Source: Thermotoga sp. (GTDB lineage Bacteria > Thermotogota > Thermotogae > Mesoaciditogales > Mesoaciditogaceae). From it: DNA of 64,000 nt. The stretch's first letter is position 1; each line of letters begins with the position of its first letter. Where the stretch lies: positions 50,231 through 114,230 of the forward strand of contig DYLQ01000001.1 of the NCBI GenBank assembly GCA_020722015.1. The letters are read 5' to 3'. Below the pieces are notes generated by a model. It was not told where the DNA came from and did not search any database. It saw only the letters and a program-made list of their open reading frames with translations. Below, piece after piece: positions 10,208 to 19,732 of this stretch. The translations under genes were made by a program, and so were the position numbers.

Positions 10208-11194
10208 ATGAATGAAGAACTTATAATTGCTGATAATTTAAAAGTATACTTTCCCATTCGACGTGGCATTTTTTTACAAACAATCGGTTACGTAAAAGCC
10301 GTCGATGGAATAAATTTAACTGTGATGAAAAATCAAGATCTTTCAATAGTTGGCGAGAGCGGAAGTGGGAAAACAACGTTGGGTAAAGCTATAGTTGGTC
10401 TTATAAGGCCGACAAAAGGTAACGTTTTTTACATGTTCAACAACAAAAATTTTGATATGTCACAAAATTTACCGATAGAAATTAGACAAAGTGTTCAAAT
10501 GATCTTTCAAGATCCGTTTTCATCGCTTAATCCAAGATTGAAAATTATAGATACTTTAAAAGAAGCACTTGAAATAAGAAATATTTTCAAATCAAGAAAT
10601 GACATAATTGATTATCTTGGAGATTTACTTCAAAAAGTAGGGCTTAAACGAGAATACTTATACAGATATCCACATGAATTTAGTGGTGGGCAAAGGCAAA
10701 GAATATCCATTGTAAGAGCAATCTCAATGAAACCAAAAGTAATAGTTCTTGATGAACCAACATCGTCTTTAGATGTTTCAGTTCAATCCCAAGTTTTAAA
10801 TTTACTTCAAGACATAAAAAGAGAATATGATTTAACTTACATTTTTATAACTCATAACATATCTGTGGCAAAGTATATGGGGCAAAAAATAGCTGTGATG
10901 TACTTGGGCAAAATTGTTGAAATAAATGAAGCGGATAATTTGATAAATGCGCCACTTCATCCTTATACCAAATTGTTGCTTTCAGCGGTTATTGAAGTTC
11001 AAAGTGAACACGTTGAAAAAGAATTGAAAATTGGAGAACCTCCGAGTCCTGTAAATATCCCATCTGGTTGTAGATTTAGAAACCGTTGTCCTTTTGCTAT
11101 GGAAATATGCGAAAGAACCGAACCAGAACTTATTGAACATGAAAACGCATTGGTGGCATGTCATTTATACTCAGATCTCAAAAATAAGCCATAA
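10208..11194 (+). CDS. ABC transporter ATP-binding protein, DppF/OppF type
   Basis: GESGSGKTTLGKAI, FSGGQRQRISI, VIVLDEPTSSLD, CRFRNRCPFAMEICERTEPEL. Confidence 0.93.
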   Translation: MNEELIIADNLKVYFPIRRGIFLQTIGYVKAVDGINLTVMKNQDLSIVGESGSGKTTLGKAIVGLIRPTKGNVFYMFNNKNFDMSQNLPIEIRQSVQMIFQDPFSSLNPRLKIIDTLKEALEIRNIFKSRNDIIDYLGDLLQKVGLKREYLYRYPHEFSGGQRQRISIVRAISMKPKVIVLDEPTSSLDVSVQSQVLNLLQDIKREYDLTYIFITHNISVAKYMGQKIAVMYLGKIVEINEADNLINAPLHPYTKLLLSAVIEVQSEHVEKELKIGEPPSPVNIPSGCRFRNRCPFAMEICERTEPELIEHENALVACHLYSDLKNKP

Positions 11195-11364
11195 CTCATT
11201 ATATACTCAAATAACAAGCACAATTAAGAATAAGATTACATTTATCTTTGACAGATTCCTATTGAGAAACTAACTACATTCGAGTTAGAATATCTCTATA
11301 GTCAAATTCTAAATAGCGTAATCAGTATGAATATTTTAATATCTATTGGAAAGGAGTGTTTTAA

Positions 11365-13083
11365 ATGAAAAGATTTTGGTTATTCGTTATTGTCGGAGTT
11401 ATATTGAGTGTTTCCGTTTTTGCCGCAGGATCATATTCATATCTCGCTCAATATGGTCCTGGAATTGTCAATTGGGGACCAAATGTCAAATCCGGAGGGA
11501 CTTTGGTTTTGGCAGAAGGTCAAGGCACCGAAATGCCTTACAACATCAATCCGTTATCTCCGTTTCCATTGCAAATAACGCCGTTGATATACGAGCCGTT
11601 GTTCTACGTTAACGAGGCAAATGGAGCCGTAACGGGTTTGCTTGGAACTAAATACGAATGGACAGATAATAACCTTGAATTGGTTGTGACGACAAGAAGC
11701 GGCGTTAAATGGTCAGATGGGAAATCTTTCAGTGCGTCCGATGTTGTCTTTACGTTTAATCTCTTAAAAAAATATCCGTCAATGGACAGCAGCGGAATAT
11801 GGTCCAATGTTTCGGGTCTTCAAAGCGTAGCGGCAAGCGGAACGAATACCGTCATCTTCAAGTTTTCAAAGCCCAACGTACCGCAATTCTTCTACATAGC
11901 AATGCAGCCAATTGTGCCGGAGCATATATGGGCAAATATCAAAGATCCGACGACTTACACAAATCCAAACCCTGTTGGAACGGGTGCGTTTCTTTTCAAA
12001 AGTTATACGCCGTCCAATGGAGACGAGGTTGTCGTTAAAAATCCGAATTATTGGATGAAAGGCAGACCGTATATCGATGAATTGGTGATCAAAAGTATGT
12101 TGACAAATCAATCCGCTTTTCTCGAATTACTCAAAGGCAATGCGCAATGGGGAGAATTTTACGCTCCGGACCCACAAACGACATGGATTGCAAAGGATCC
12201 TCAAAATAACAAGATATGGTGGCCGGCTGAAGGCTCAAACGCGTTGTTTTTCAACACACAGGCTGGATTTCCCTTTAGCAACGCCACTTTCAGAAAAGCC
12301 ATTTCCATTGCCATAAACAAGAAAGATCTTGAAGACAAAGCTTATTTTGGAGCCGGCGGTTACAATGTAAGCCCAACCGGGATAATTCCGTCACAACAAA
12401 AAGAATGGATGGATCCGACCTTAACTGCTATGGCGTCTGAACTTAACACTTACAATCCGCAAAAAGCCGTTGAAATGCTCGCATCGATTGGAATTGTAAA
12501 GAATTCTTCTGGTCAACTTGTTGGACCGAACGGAAAAGCACTTCCATCTTTGACGATCAGCGTTGTTTCCGGATGGACAGATTTCATAACGATGGCGAAT
12601 ATTATATCGAGCGAATTACAATCGATGGGATTCAACGTTGTTGTGAATCAGGAAACTTATAACAGCTTCATTTCAAGCCTGATGAGCGGAACTTATCAAA
12701 TGGCTCTTTGGGGATTAAACGGTCCTGCTCCTTATTACATATATTATGCCAATTTCAATCCAACGCTTTCGGCCACTAAGATAGGGGCAACGGCAATTTC
12801 GGGTTACACCAGATACACCAATCCTTTGATAACGGCGGCATTAACAACATATGCTCAGACGACAAATCTTAGACTTCAACAGCAGGCAATGTACACGATA
12901 GAAAGAATAATCCTTTCGGAAATGCCGTTTGTCACATTGACAAATTCAACTGGATTCCAATTTTTCAACACGAAGACATTCACGGGCTTTCCGTCTAACG
13001 ACAACATCTATTCGGCAAGTGGATCTCTTGAACCTGGGTCTTATGATGGATACATCGAGGCACTGAACGTACATTTGAAATGA
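11365..13083 (+). CDS. Family 5 ABC substrate-binding protein (orphan paralog 2)
   Basis: Signal peptide MKRFWLFVIVGVILSVSVFAAG; RSGVKWSDGKSFSASDVVFTFNLLKKYPSMD; FRKAISIAINKKDLEDKAYFGAGG; C-terminus ALNVHLK. Confidence 0.92.
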   Translation: MKRFWLFVIVGVILSVSVFAAGSYSYLAQYGPGIVNWGPNVKSGGTLVLAEGQGTEMPYNINPLSPFPLQITPLIYEPLFYVNEANGAVTGLLGTKYEWTDNNLELVVTTRSGVKWSDGKSFSASDVVFTFNLLKKYPSMDSSGIWSNVSGLQSVAASGTNTVIFKFSKPNVPQFFYIAMQPIVPEHIWANIKDPTTYTNPNPVGTGAFLFKSYTPSNGDEVVVKNPNYWMKGRPYIDELVIKSMLTNQSAFLELLKGNAQWGEFYAPDPQTTWIAKDPQNNKIWWPAEGSNALFFNTQAGFPFSNATFRKAISIAINKKDLEDKAYFGAGGYNVSPTGIIPSQQKEWMDPTLTAMASELNTYNPQKAVEMLASIGIVKNSSGQLVGPNGKALPSLTISVVSGWTDFITMANIISSELQSMGFNVVVNQETYNSFISSLMSGTYQMALWGLNGPAPYYIYYANFNPTLSATKIGATAISGYTRYTNPLITAALTTYAQTTNLRLQQQAMYTIERIILSEMPFVTLTNSTGFQFFNTKTFTGFPSNDNIYSASGSLEPGSYDGYIEALNVHLK

Positions 13084-13090
13084 AATATCC

Positions 13091-13112
13091 GAGTGCCTCG
13101 TATGAGGCACTC
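13091..13112 (+). repeat. Intergenic hairpin after the SBP gene
   Basis: GAGTGCCTC-GTAT-GAGGCACTC, perfect 9-bp stem. Confidence 0.75.
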
Positions 13113-13138
13113 TACTTGTTGTTATAAAGGAGGAGAAT

Positions 13139-14443
13139 ATGGGAAAGAACGATTCTGAAACATTGCAAGAGCATTGGACTCATACTGATACTCTTGCTTT
13201 TGTATCATTTGCGCTTGGTTTATTACTTGAAAATTATATTTTCAGTCTTGCCGCCATAGCAACAGGCTGGGTTGAGATGCCTAAATTTTTACAATCATTA
13301 CTCTTGTCATGGGCTCCTCTATGGCTTATTATTGGCATAGCAGTTGCGGGTCCTTTGTCGGATCATTTTGGGCGTAAGAATACTTTTTATCTCACCATGT
13401 TTCTTTACGCAATCGGAGCGGTTGGTTTAATTTTCAGCTATTCTTATCCTTTGATTCTGATCTTCCTTGCCATAATGCTTTTTGCGGCCGGAGGAGAGAT
13501 GAACACCATAATGGTAGCATCGCACGAAATGATGCCAAACAAACATAGAAGCAAGGCGATGTTCATGGAGTTGAATTTCATAAACGTCGGCGGATTGTTG
13601 CTTGCAATTGTTGCACTTTCAAGTGCTTACAATTCGGTTGCATTCCAGCGCGGAATGATAGCCGCCGCTTTTTTGGCAGTACTTGCGATCCTGTTTTTCA
13701 CGAGGACAAAGTTGCCGGAGTCCATTCGTTGGCTTGAAAGCAGGGGTAAACACGACAAAGCTCAAGAAGAGATTAAAAAGCATTACAGCAAAGACGAATA
13801 CGATGCAAGACAGCAAGTTATAAAATCATCCATGATGAATAATCATGCCAATTCGACATCTGCGTTCGTGAAACTGTTTGCAACTATTGCAACTGCATTT
13901 GCGGGAGCAGCCGGATTTGGTCTTCTGACTTACGTATTAGGTCCAAGCTACTTCAAGGCTTCAACCGCATGGATCATTCTTGTAACGATGGCGGCGGAAT
14001 TTGGGATTGGCTTCATAGGGCTCGGAGCCGACAAATGGAGTCGCAAAAATCTTTTACTCATAGGATACGCAGGAACATTTGCGATGACGCTAATCGCGTA
14101 TTTTACGGTCGGAGTTTGGTCAAAAGAACTTTTATTCTTTTTCGTTTTGTTGATAATTTTGAACGCATTCAACGGTATAGGATACCTGACGGAGGATACT
14201 TTAAAGGGAGAAGTTTGGCCCACAAAGGTAAGGGGAACTTACACGGCAATAGTGCGATTTGTAAGTATAGGTCTTTACATAGTTACGATTTATCTCACAC
14301 AAAATTTGAATCTTTCTCAATATATGTTGTTTAATTTGGTTGTATGGGGAATCGGTCTTGCAGGTGCCGTCGTTTGGTTTGTTTGGGGTAATGAAACCGG
14401 AAGGAGAACGGTCCTCGAGGTTGCGTCCGGTCAAAATAAATGA
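13139..14443 (+). CDS. MFS transporter (sugar-porter-like)
   Basis: GPLSDHFGRKNTFYL, LPESIRWLESRGKHDKAQ, GEVWPTKVRGTYTAIVRF; 12-TM-like hydrophobicity. Confidence 0.88.
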   Translation: MGKNDSETLQEHWTHTDTLAFVSFALGLLLENYIFSLAAIATGWVEMPKFLQSLLLSWAPLWLIIGIAVAGPLSDHFGRKNTFYLTMFLYAIGAVGLIFSYSYPLILIFLAIMLFAAGGEMNTIMVASHEMMPNKHRSKAMFMELNFINVGGLLLAIVALSSAYNSVAFQRGMIAAAFLAVLAILFFTRTKLPESIRWLESRGKHDKAQEEIKKHYSKDEYDARQQVIKSSMMNNHANSTSAFVKLFATIATAFAGAAGFGLLTYVLGPSYFKASTAWIILVTMAAEFGIGFIGLGADKWSRKNLLLIGYAGTFAMTLIAYFTVGVWSKELLFFFVLLIILNAFNGIGYLTEDTLKGEVWPTKVRGTYTAIVRFVSIGLYIVTIYLTQNLNLSQYMLFNLVVWGIGLAGAVVWFVWGNETGRRTVLEVASGQNK

Positions 14444-14455
14444 GGGAGGGATAAT

Positions 14456-15469
14456 TTGAATGTAAAAAGATTGCCAGCATCACGTCTTGATGAAGTCGTT
14501 AAATTGGCCGATCGTGTTTTCAAACCCAAAGATGGATCTATGGGTAAGAATTTTCCCATCCTTTTTTCAAAGAAAAATGCCCACAACATTTTGATTGTGG
14601 AAGATGACGGGGAAATAGTTTCAATGGTTGGAATGTATTACGCTTATGCTCAAATTTTTACATCACGGATAAAGGTAGCTTTTATCGGTTCTGTATGTAC
14701 GGATGAAGAGCACAGAGGAAAAGGATACGCAACAACAATGACCTATGAAGCTGCACAGATCGCGTTGAAAAATGACGCTGTTCTCATGATGATTCATGGC
14801 GATAACGATATTTACAGAAATTTTGGGGCCGTTGATGCCGGTACCTATTTCACGATTAAAATTATGCCAAGGTACAATTCACATTCATCTGCTTTTAAAA
14901 AAGCGATGACATACGATGATCTCAAGAAAATGGCCATATGGCATTCGAAAGAGCCCGTGAGATTCATACGTTCTTTTTCAAATTTTAAAACTTTTTATGA
15001 TGTTGGCCATGCATGGGACGGTCAGGCGAAAACTTTCATAAACGATTCTGCTTACATCACGGTCGTGAAAAAGGAAGATGTTAATCATTGCATAGAATTC
15101 GCCGGTGATCCGAATAGCGTGGCGATGCTAATTCAAAGTTTTTCAAATGAATTTGGAGAAACGATGGTACATTTGAATTCAAACAACAAAGATTGTGTTT
15201 CAAGGTTGTTGTCGGAAACGCCACAGCGAAGAAAGTTTCACGGCACAATGAGAGTGCTGGATAAATCCAAACTTTTAGATCAACTGAAAGATTATCTTGA
15301 TGAAGCCATAAGTGGCACCGATAAAGGCGCGTTGGTCGCCAAATTATTCACTTTTGACGACTCTGATTTCACAAAGATCGTCTTTGGATCAACAGAGAGT
15401 ATGCCTGAATACACGTCGGAAATCTTTCCCATTCCGTTGCCGGATTATCATGGTATGGATTACATTTAA
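14456..15469 (+). CDS. GNAT family N-acetyltransferase (Eis-like size)
   Basis: VAFIGSVCTDEEHRGKGYATTMTYEAAQIAL acetyl-CoA motif; TTG start. Confidence 0.78.
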   Translation: MNVKRLPASRLDEVVKLADRVFKPKDGSMGKNFPILFSKKNAHNILIVEDDGEIVSMVGMYYAYAQIFTSRIKVAFIGSVCTDEEHRGKGYATTMTYEAAQIALKNDAVLMMIHGDNDIYRNFGAVDAGTYFTIKIMPRYNSHSSAFKKAMTYDDLKKMAIWHSKEPVRFIRSFSNFKTFYDVGHAWDGQAKTFINDSAYITVVKKEDVNHCIEFAGDPNSVAMLIQSFSNEFGETMVHLNSNNKDCVSRLLSETPQRRKFHGTMRVLDKSKLLDQLKDYLDEAISGTDKGALVAKLFTFDDSDFTKIVFGSTESMPEYTSEIFPIPLPDYHGMDYI

Positions 15470-15515
15470 AAAGGCACTCTGTTAAATCCATTTGGCCTTT
15501 ACAAGAGAGGTAAAT

Positions 15516-16652
15516 ATGAAGATAAAAATTGGAATAGAAAATTTTGTTCAAAACGTTAAAATCCAAAAGCATTTCGCGCTTCTCACAAATCCAACCGGAA
15601 TCTCGAGCGATTTGAAAGCGGACCTTGATTTGCTTGTAGAAAACAACGTAAATGTTGTAAAACTTTTTGGTCCGGAGCATGGTATTTCGGGAGCGGAAGC
15701 AGATGGAATAAAGGTTGAAAATGAAGTAGAACCAAGGTATAAAATTCCCATTTATTCTCTTTACGGCAGCCATCTAAGACCGACTGACGAAATGTTGGAC
15801 AGAGTGGATGCCGTTATCTACGACATTCAAGATGTTGGTCTTAGATTTTACACGTACATCTACACACTTGCTTACATGATGGAAGAATGCGGAAAACGTG
15901 GAATCAAGGTGATTGTACTTGACAGGCCAAATCCACTTTCTGCAAAAATTGAAGGTCCTGTCATAAAAAAGAAATTCGAATCATTTGTAGGAGGTTATGG
16001 ATTGCCGCTTAGATATGGCCTTACAATCGGAGAGCTTGCAACTTATTACAACGACTTTTTCAAGATGAATGTCGATCTTGAAGTTGTTAAAATGGAAGGT
16101 TGGTCTTCGATGTATTACGATGAAACGGGACTTTTATGGAATACACCGTCTCCAAATCTACCTTCACTTGAGCACACGATACTTTACGAGGGATTTTGCT
16201 TGCTTGAGGGAATAAACGTGTCTGTGGGTCGTGGCACTGTCCATCCTTTTAAGTACATAGGGGCTCCGTGGATGGATGATCGAATTTATGAAGAGATGCA
16301 AAAAATTCCGCATCCTGGAATCGAATTCAGAAAAAGAGCGTTCATACCGCTGACATCAAAATACAAAGATGAAAGGTGCAATGGTCTTGAATTCTTTGTA
16401 ACGGACAGAAACAAGATAAGGCCGATCGAATTTGCGCTGAACTTCATCCGAATCATTAAAAATACATATCCTCAAAAATTCGAATGGGAAATCGCAAACG
16501 GAAAATATCATTTCGATCTTTTGATAGGAGACGCAAAGTACAGAGAAGGTATTGATGAAGGTCAAAGTGGAGAGGATTTATCTAAACTTTGGATCGATGA
16601 AGTTAGGGAATTCAAACGAATTGCTTCGAAATATTTCATTTATAGAAGGTGA
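15516..16652 (+). CDS. namZ: DUF1343 / NamZ-type exo-beta-N-acetylmuramidase
   Basis: FALLTNPTGISSDLKADLDLL, LFGPEHGISGAEADG, PIYSLYG, DAVIYDIQDVGLRFYTYIYTLAYMMEE, LDRPNPL, WNTPSPNLPSLEHTILYEGFCLLEG; ATG 15516 with AGAGAGG RBS. Confidence 0.9.
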   Translation: MKIKIGIENFVQNVKIQKHFALLTNPTGISSDLKADLDLLVENNVNVVKLFGPEHGISGAEADGIKVENEVEPRYKIPIYSLYGSHLRPTDEMLDRVDAVIYDIQDVGLRFYTYIYTLAYMMEECGKRGIKVIVLDRPNPLSAKIEGPVIKKKFESFVGGYGLPLRYGLTIGELATYYNDFFKMNVDLEVVKMEGWSSMYYDETGLLWNTPSPNLPSLEHTILYEGFCLLEGINVSVGRGTVHPFKYIGAPWMDDRIYEEMQKIPHPGIEFRKRAFIPLTSKYKDERCNGLEFFVTDRNKIRPIEFALNFIRIIKNTYPQKFEWEIANGKYHFDLLIGDAKYREGIDEGQSGEDLSKLWIDEVREFKRIASKYFIYRR

Positions 16653-16655
16653 TCC

Positions 16656-17978
16656 ATGAACTTTTTAAGTGTGCTTTTGCCTGAAGAGATCGTACGTGAA
16701 GAAAAGGCTGGGAATTTTGAAACGGCAAAAAAAATCTTGAAGGAAAGACTGTCTGAAAAATTGCCGGAACCTTTGAGAAAAAGGTTTGAATACGAATTTG
16801 AAAGAATAGATAGGATCGTAAAGGACTACCCTTACGATGAAAGAAAAGCAGAGGATTTATTTTATAAATCCATCAATCACGCATCTCAAGGAGAATTTGA
16901 ACATCTTGTTCAAAATGGCATGCTTGACTACATGCTTATAGATGGAAAAAGATATTTTGAAAAAAGATTCGTTCAAAATCTTACATTTCAAAGCGCAGAT
17001 TACGCCAAGAGGTATGAAAACAAGAGAAATGAGGTAAGGGAACTTGTAAATGGAAGGATTTCAGAGCTTGTAAATGGCGATAAACCTCGAAGATACACGG
17101 TAACCGCTGAAGAGTCTTTGACTCTGAAGAAAGATTTAGACGCCAAACTGTTAAAGTGTTGGTTACCATTTCCAATGGAAAAGTCTCCGATCTTATCTGC
17201 AAAGGTAATCGATTGCGATCACGATTATAAACTTTCTTCCAAATCAGAAAATGTAACCTTGTACATGGAGGACAAACCTCAAGTTGGTACCACATTTAAG
17301 GTGAAGTTCGAATACACGATTGAAGAACAAATTTCAAAGGTAGATCCTTTGAAAGTATCAAAAAATGTACCAAAAAGATACCTTAAAGAGATCCCGCCGC
17401 ACATCGTTTTCAGTCCTTACGTTAAAAGTTTGACTTCTGATATCGTTGGCAAAGAGGAAAATCCTTATCTCAAAGCAAAGAAGATATATGAATGGATCAC
17501 TCAAAACGTAAAGTATTCTTACATGCATGCCTATTCTACCTACGATGTTTCTCTTGTCGATTTTGCGATATCAAATCTTAAGGGAGATTGCGGTGTTCAA
17601 GCCTTAACTTTCATCACAATGTGCAGAATAGCCGGAATTCCATCAAGATGGGAATCGGGTTGGTTCATAAATCCGATAGATGCGAGTCCTCACGATTGGG
17701 CGTATTTTTACGTTAAACCATACGGTTGGCTTCCTGTGGATCCATCATTTGGAGGATCGAGAAGCGGTGAATTGAGAGATTTCTACTTTGGAAATTTAGA
17801 TGCTTTTAGAATGATCGCAAATTCAAACTTCATGGTTGATTTTGATCCTCCCAAAAAATACATACGTTCGGATCCTTACGATAATCAGGTTGGCGAACTG
17901 GAAACAGAAAAAGAAAATATCTATTACGGGGATTTTGAAACAAAGATAGATGTCATTTCTTTCCAAAAATCACTTTAA
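16656..17978 (+). CDS. Transglutaminase-like domain protein
   Basis: KGDCGVQALTFITMCRIAGIPSRWESGWF ... HDWAYFYVKPYGWLPVDPSFG (Cys-His-Asp triad). Confidence 0.88.
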   Translation: MNFLSVLLPEEIVREEKAGNFETAKKILKERLSEKLPEPLRKRFEYEFERIDRIVKDYPYDERKAEDLFYKSINHASQGEFEHLVQNGMLDYMLIDGKRYFEKRFVQNLTFQSADYAKRYENKRNEVRELVNGRISELVNGDKPRRYTVTAEESLTLKKDLDAKLLKCWLPFPMEKSPILSAKVIDCDHDYKLSSKSENVTLYMEDKPQVGTTFKVKFEYTIEEQISKVDPLKVSKNVPKRYLKEIPPHIVFSPYVKSLTSDIVGKEENPYLKAKKIYEWITQNVKYSYMHAYSTYDVSLVDFAISNLKGDCGVQALTFITMCRIAGIPSRWESGWFINPIDASPHDWAYFYVKPYGWLPVDPSFGGSRSGELRDFYFGNLDAFRMIANSNFMVDFDPPKKYIRSDPYDNQVGELETEKENIYYGDFETKIDVISFQKSL

Positions 17979-17989
17979 GGAGGGGTAAA

Positions 17990-19690
17990 ATGAAAAAGTC
18001 TTTTGTTTTCGTCGTTTTAGTTTTAGCGATGGTAGTTTCGCTCTTTGCAACCAACAGCTTGGATACAAACACACAAGGTGCAATCATGCCAACAAACACG
18101 TCTTACAAGTATGGTGGAACGGTTTTTGTGGTAAATTCGGGCCTTCAGACTCCCTTTAGCATAAACCCACTTTCTCCTCAGGCCCAATTGCCAGTTGTCC
18201 CAGAGATCTATGAATCTCTCTTTTACGTTAACAGCATAACAGGTCAGATAACACCACTACTTGGAACAAAATATTCGTGGGAAGATGACAACTTAAAGTT
18301 AGTCGTCACAACGAGAAAAGATGTCAAGTGGAATGATGGTTTTGATTTCACCGCAAATGATGTTGCTTTTACATTTAACTTAATAAAGAAATATCCGTCC
18401 TTTGACACAAGTGGGATTTGGAAAAATTCCGGTCTTGAAAGTGTAGAAGCTTCTGCAAATACAGTTATTTTCTCATTCTCCAAGAAAAACACACCTTTGA
18501 TTATCAACATTTTTGAGCAATATATAGTGCCAGAGCACATATGGTCAAAGATCAACGATCCGATGACTTTTACAAACACAGATAATCCTGTTGGAACAGG
18601 ACCCTTTCTCTTCAAAAGCTATTCTCCAGACAATCAAACTGCGGTGATCGCCCAAAATCCGAACTATTGGATGCCCAACAGACCTTACGTTGACAAAGTC
18701 GTTATACAAAATGTCAATTCGAACAATACAACTCTACTTATGATGCTCAAACACGAAGCTGACTGGGGATCATCATACTTTCCGGATATAATGAACGTAT
18801 GGGTGAACAAAGATCCAGAAACGAATAAGATCTTCTGGCCTGTGAATAATTTTAACGCGCTCTACGTCAACACTCAAAAATATCCATTCGACAATCCAAC
18901 GTTCAGGAAGGCCATTTCTTTTGCAATAGACAAGAATGATGTTGAGCAAAAGGCTTACTTTGGCATAGGTGGTGTGGCAAACCCCACAGGTATAGTTCCT
19001 GCTCAAATAAATGAGTGGTTAGATCCAACTTTGACCGCTCTTGCTTCTGAATTAAATACCTACTCTCCTCAAAAGGCTGAGAGTTTGCTTGCCTCTATAG
19101 GTTTTAAGAAAAATTCAGCTGGTCAGCTCACAGATCCAAGTGGAAAAGTTCTACCCACATTTAAAATTCTCGTCGGTGCTGGATGGACTGATTTCATAAC
19201 TCAAGCTCAAATAATATCCGAAAATCTTTCGAAGATTGGAATAAGTACCGTCATCGATCAAGCACCATGGTCTGCGTACATTTCGTCTTTGATGAGCGGT
19301 ACTTATGATATGGCGGTATGCTGGGGTGTTTCAGGTCCTACTCCTTATTACGTTTATTATCAAAGACTGAACCCAGCTTTTTCGGCCTCAAAGATCGGCG
19401 AATCGGCCTTGTCCAATTATTCGAGATACACGAATCCTTTGATAACAGATGCCCTTAAAGTTTACGCTCAAACAAGCGATCTCAGACTTCAAAAACAGGC
19501 CATGTACACAATCGAAAGAATAATTCTCGATGATGTACCATTCATTCCTCTCACCAACAGAACGAATTTTTCGAATTTCAGCGCAGAAAAATTCGTTGGA
19601 TGGCCATCCGATTCCAATCCATATTGCGCTGGCGGTACAACAAATGGTCAGGGTGGAGAGATCATCCTTTTGAATATTCATCTAAAATAG
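17990..19690 (+). CDS. Family 5 ABC substrate-binding protein (orphan paralog 3)
   Basis: Signal peptide MKKSFVFVVLVLAMVVSLFA; RKDVKWNDGFDFTANDVAFTFNLIKKYPSFD; close by eye to the 11365 paralog; C-terminus LLNIHLK. Confidence 0.92.
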   Translation: MKKSFVFVVLVLAMVVSLFATNSLDTNTQGAIMPTNTSYKYGGTVFVVNSGLQTPFSINPLSPQAQLPVVPEIYESLFYVNSITGQITPLLGTKYSWEDDNLKLVVTTRKDVKWNDGFDFTANDVAFTFNLIKKYPSFDTSGIWKNSGLESVEASANTVIFSFSKKNTPLIINIFEQYIVPEHIWSKINDPMTFTNTDNPVGTGPFLFKSYSPDNQTAVIAQNPNYWMPNRPYVDKVVIQNVNSNNTTLLMMLKHEADWGSSYFPDIMNVWVNKDPETNKIFWPVNNFNALYVNTQKYPFDNPTFRKAISFAIDKNDVEQKAYFGIGGVANPTGIVPAQINEWLDPTLTALASELNTYSPQKAESLLASIGFKKNSAGQLTDPSGKVLPTFKILVGAGWTDFITQAQIISENLSKIGISTVIDQAPWSAYISSLMSGTYDMAVCWGVSGPTPYYVYYQRLNPAFSASKIGESALSNYSRYTNPLITDALKVYAQTSDLRLQKQAMYTIERIILDDVPFIPLTNRTNFSNFSAEKFVGWPSDSNPYCAGGTTNGQGGEIILLNIHLK

Positions 19691-19714
19691 ATATGGGGGA
19701 TATCCCCCATATCT
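19689..19714. repeat. Perfect 26-bp palindrome overlapping the SBP stop codon
   Basis: AGATATGGGGGATATCCCCCATATCT. Confidence 0.85.
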
Positions 19715-19732
19715 TTGATAAAGAGGTGTGAT

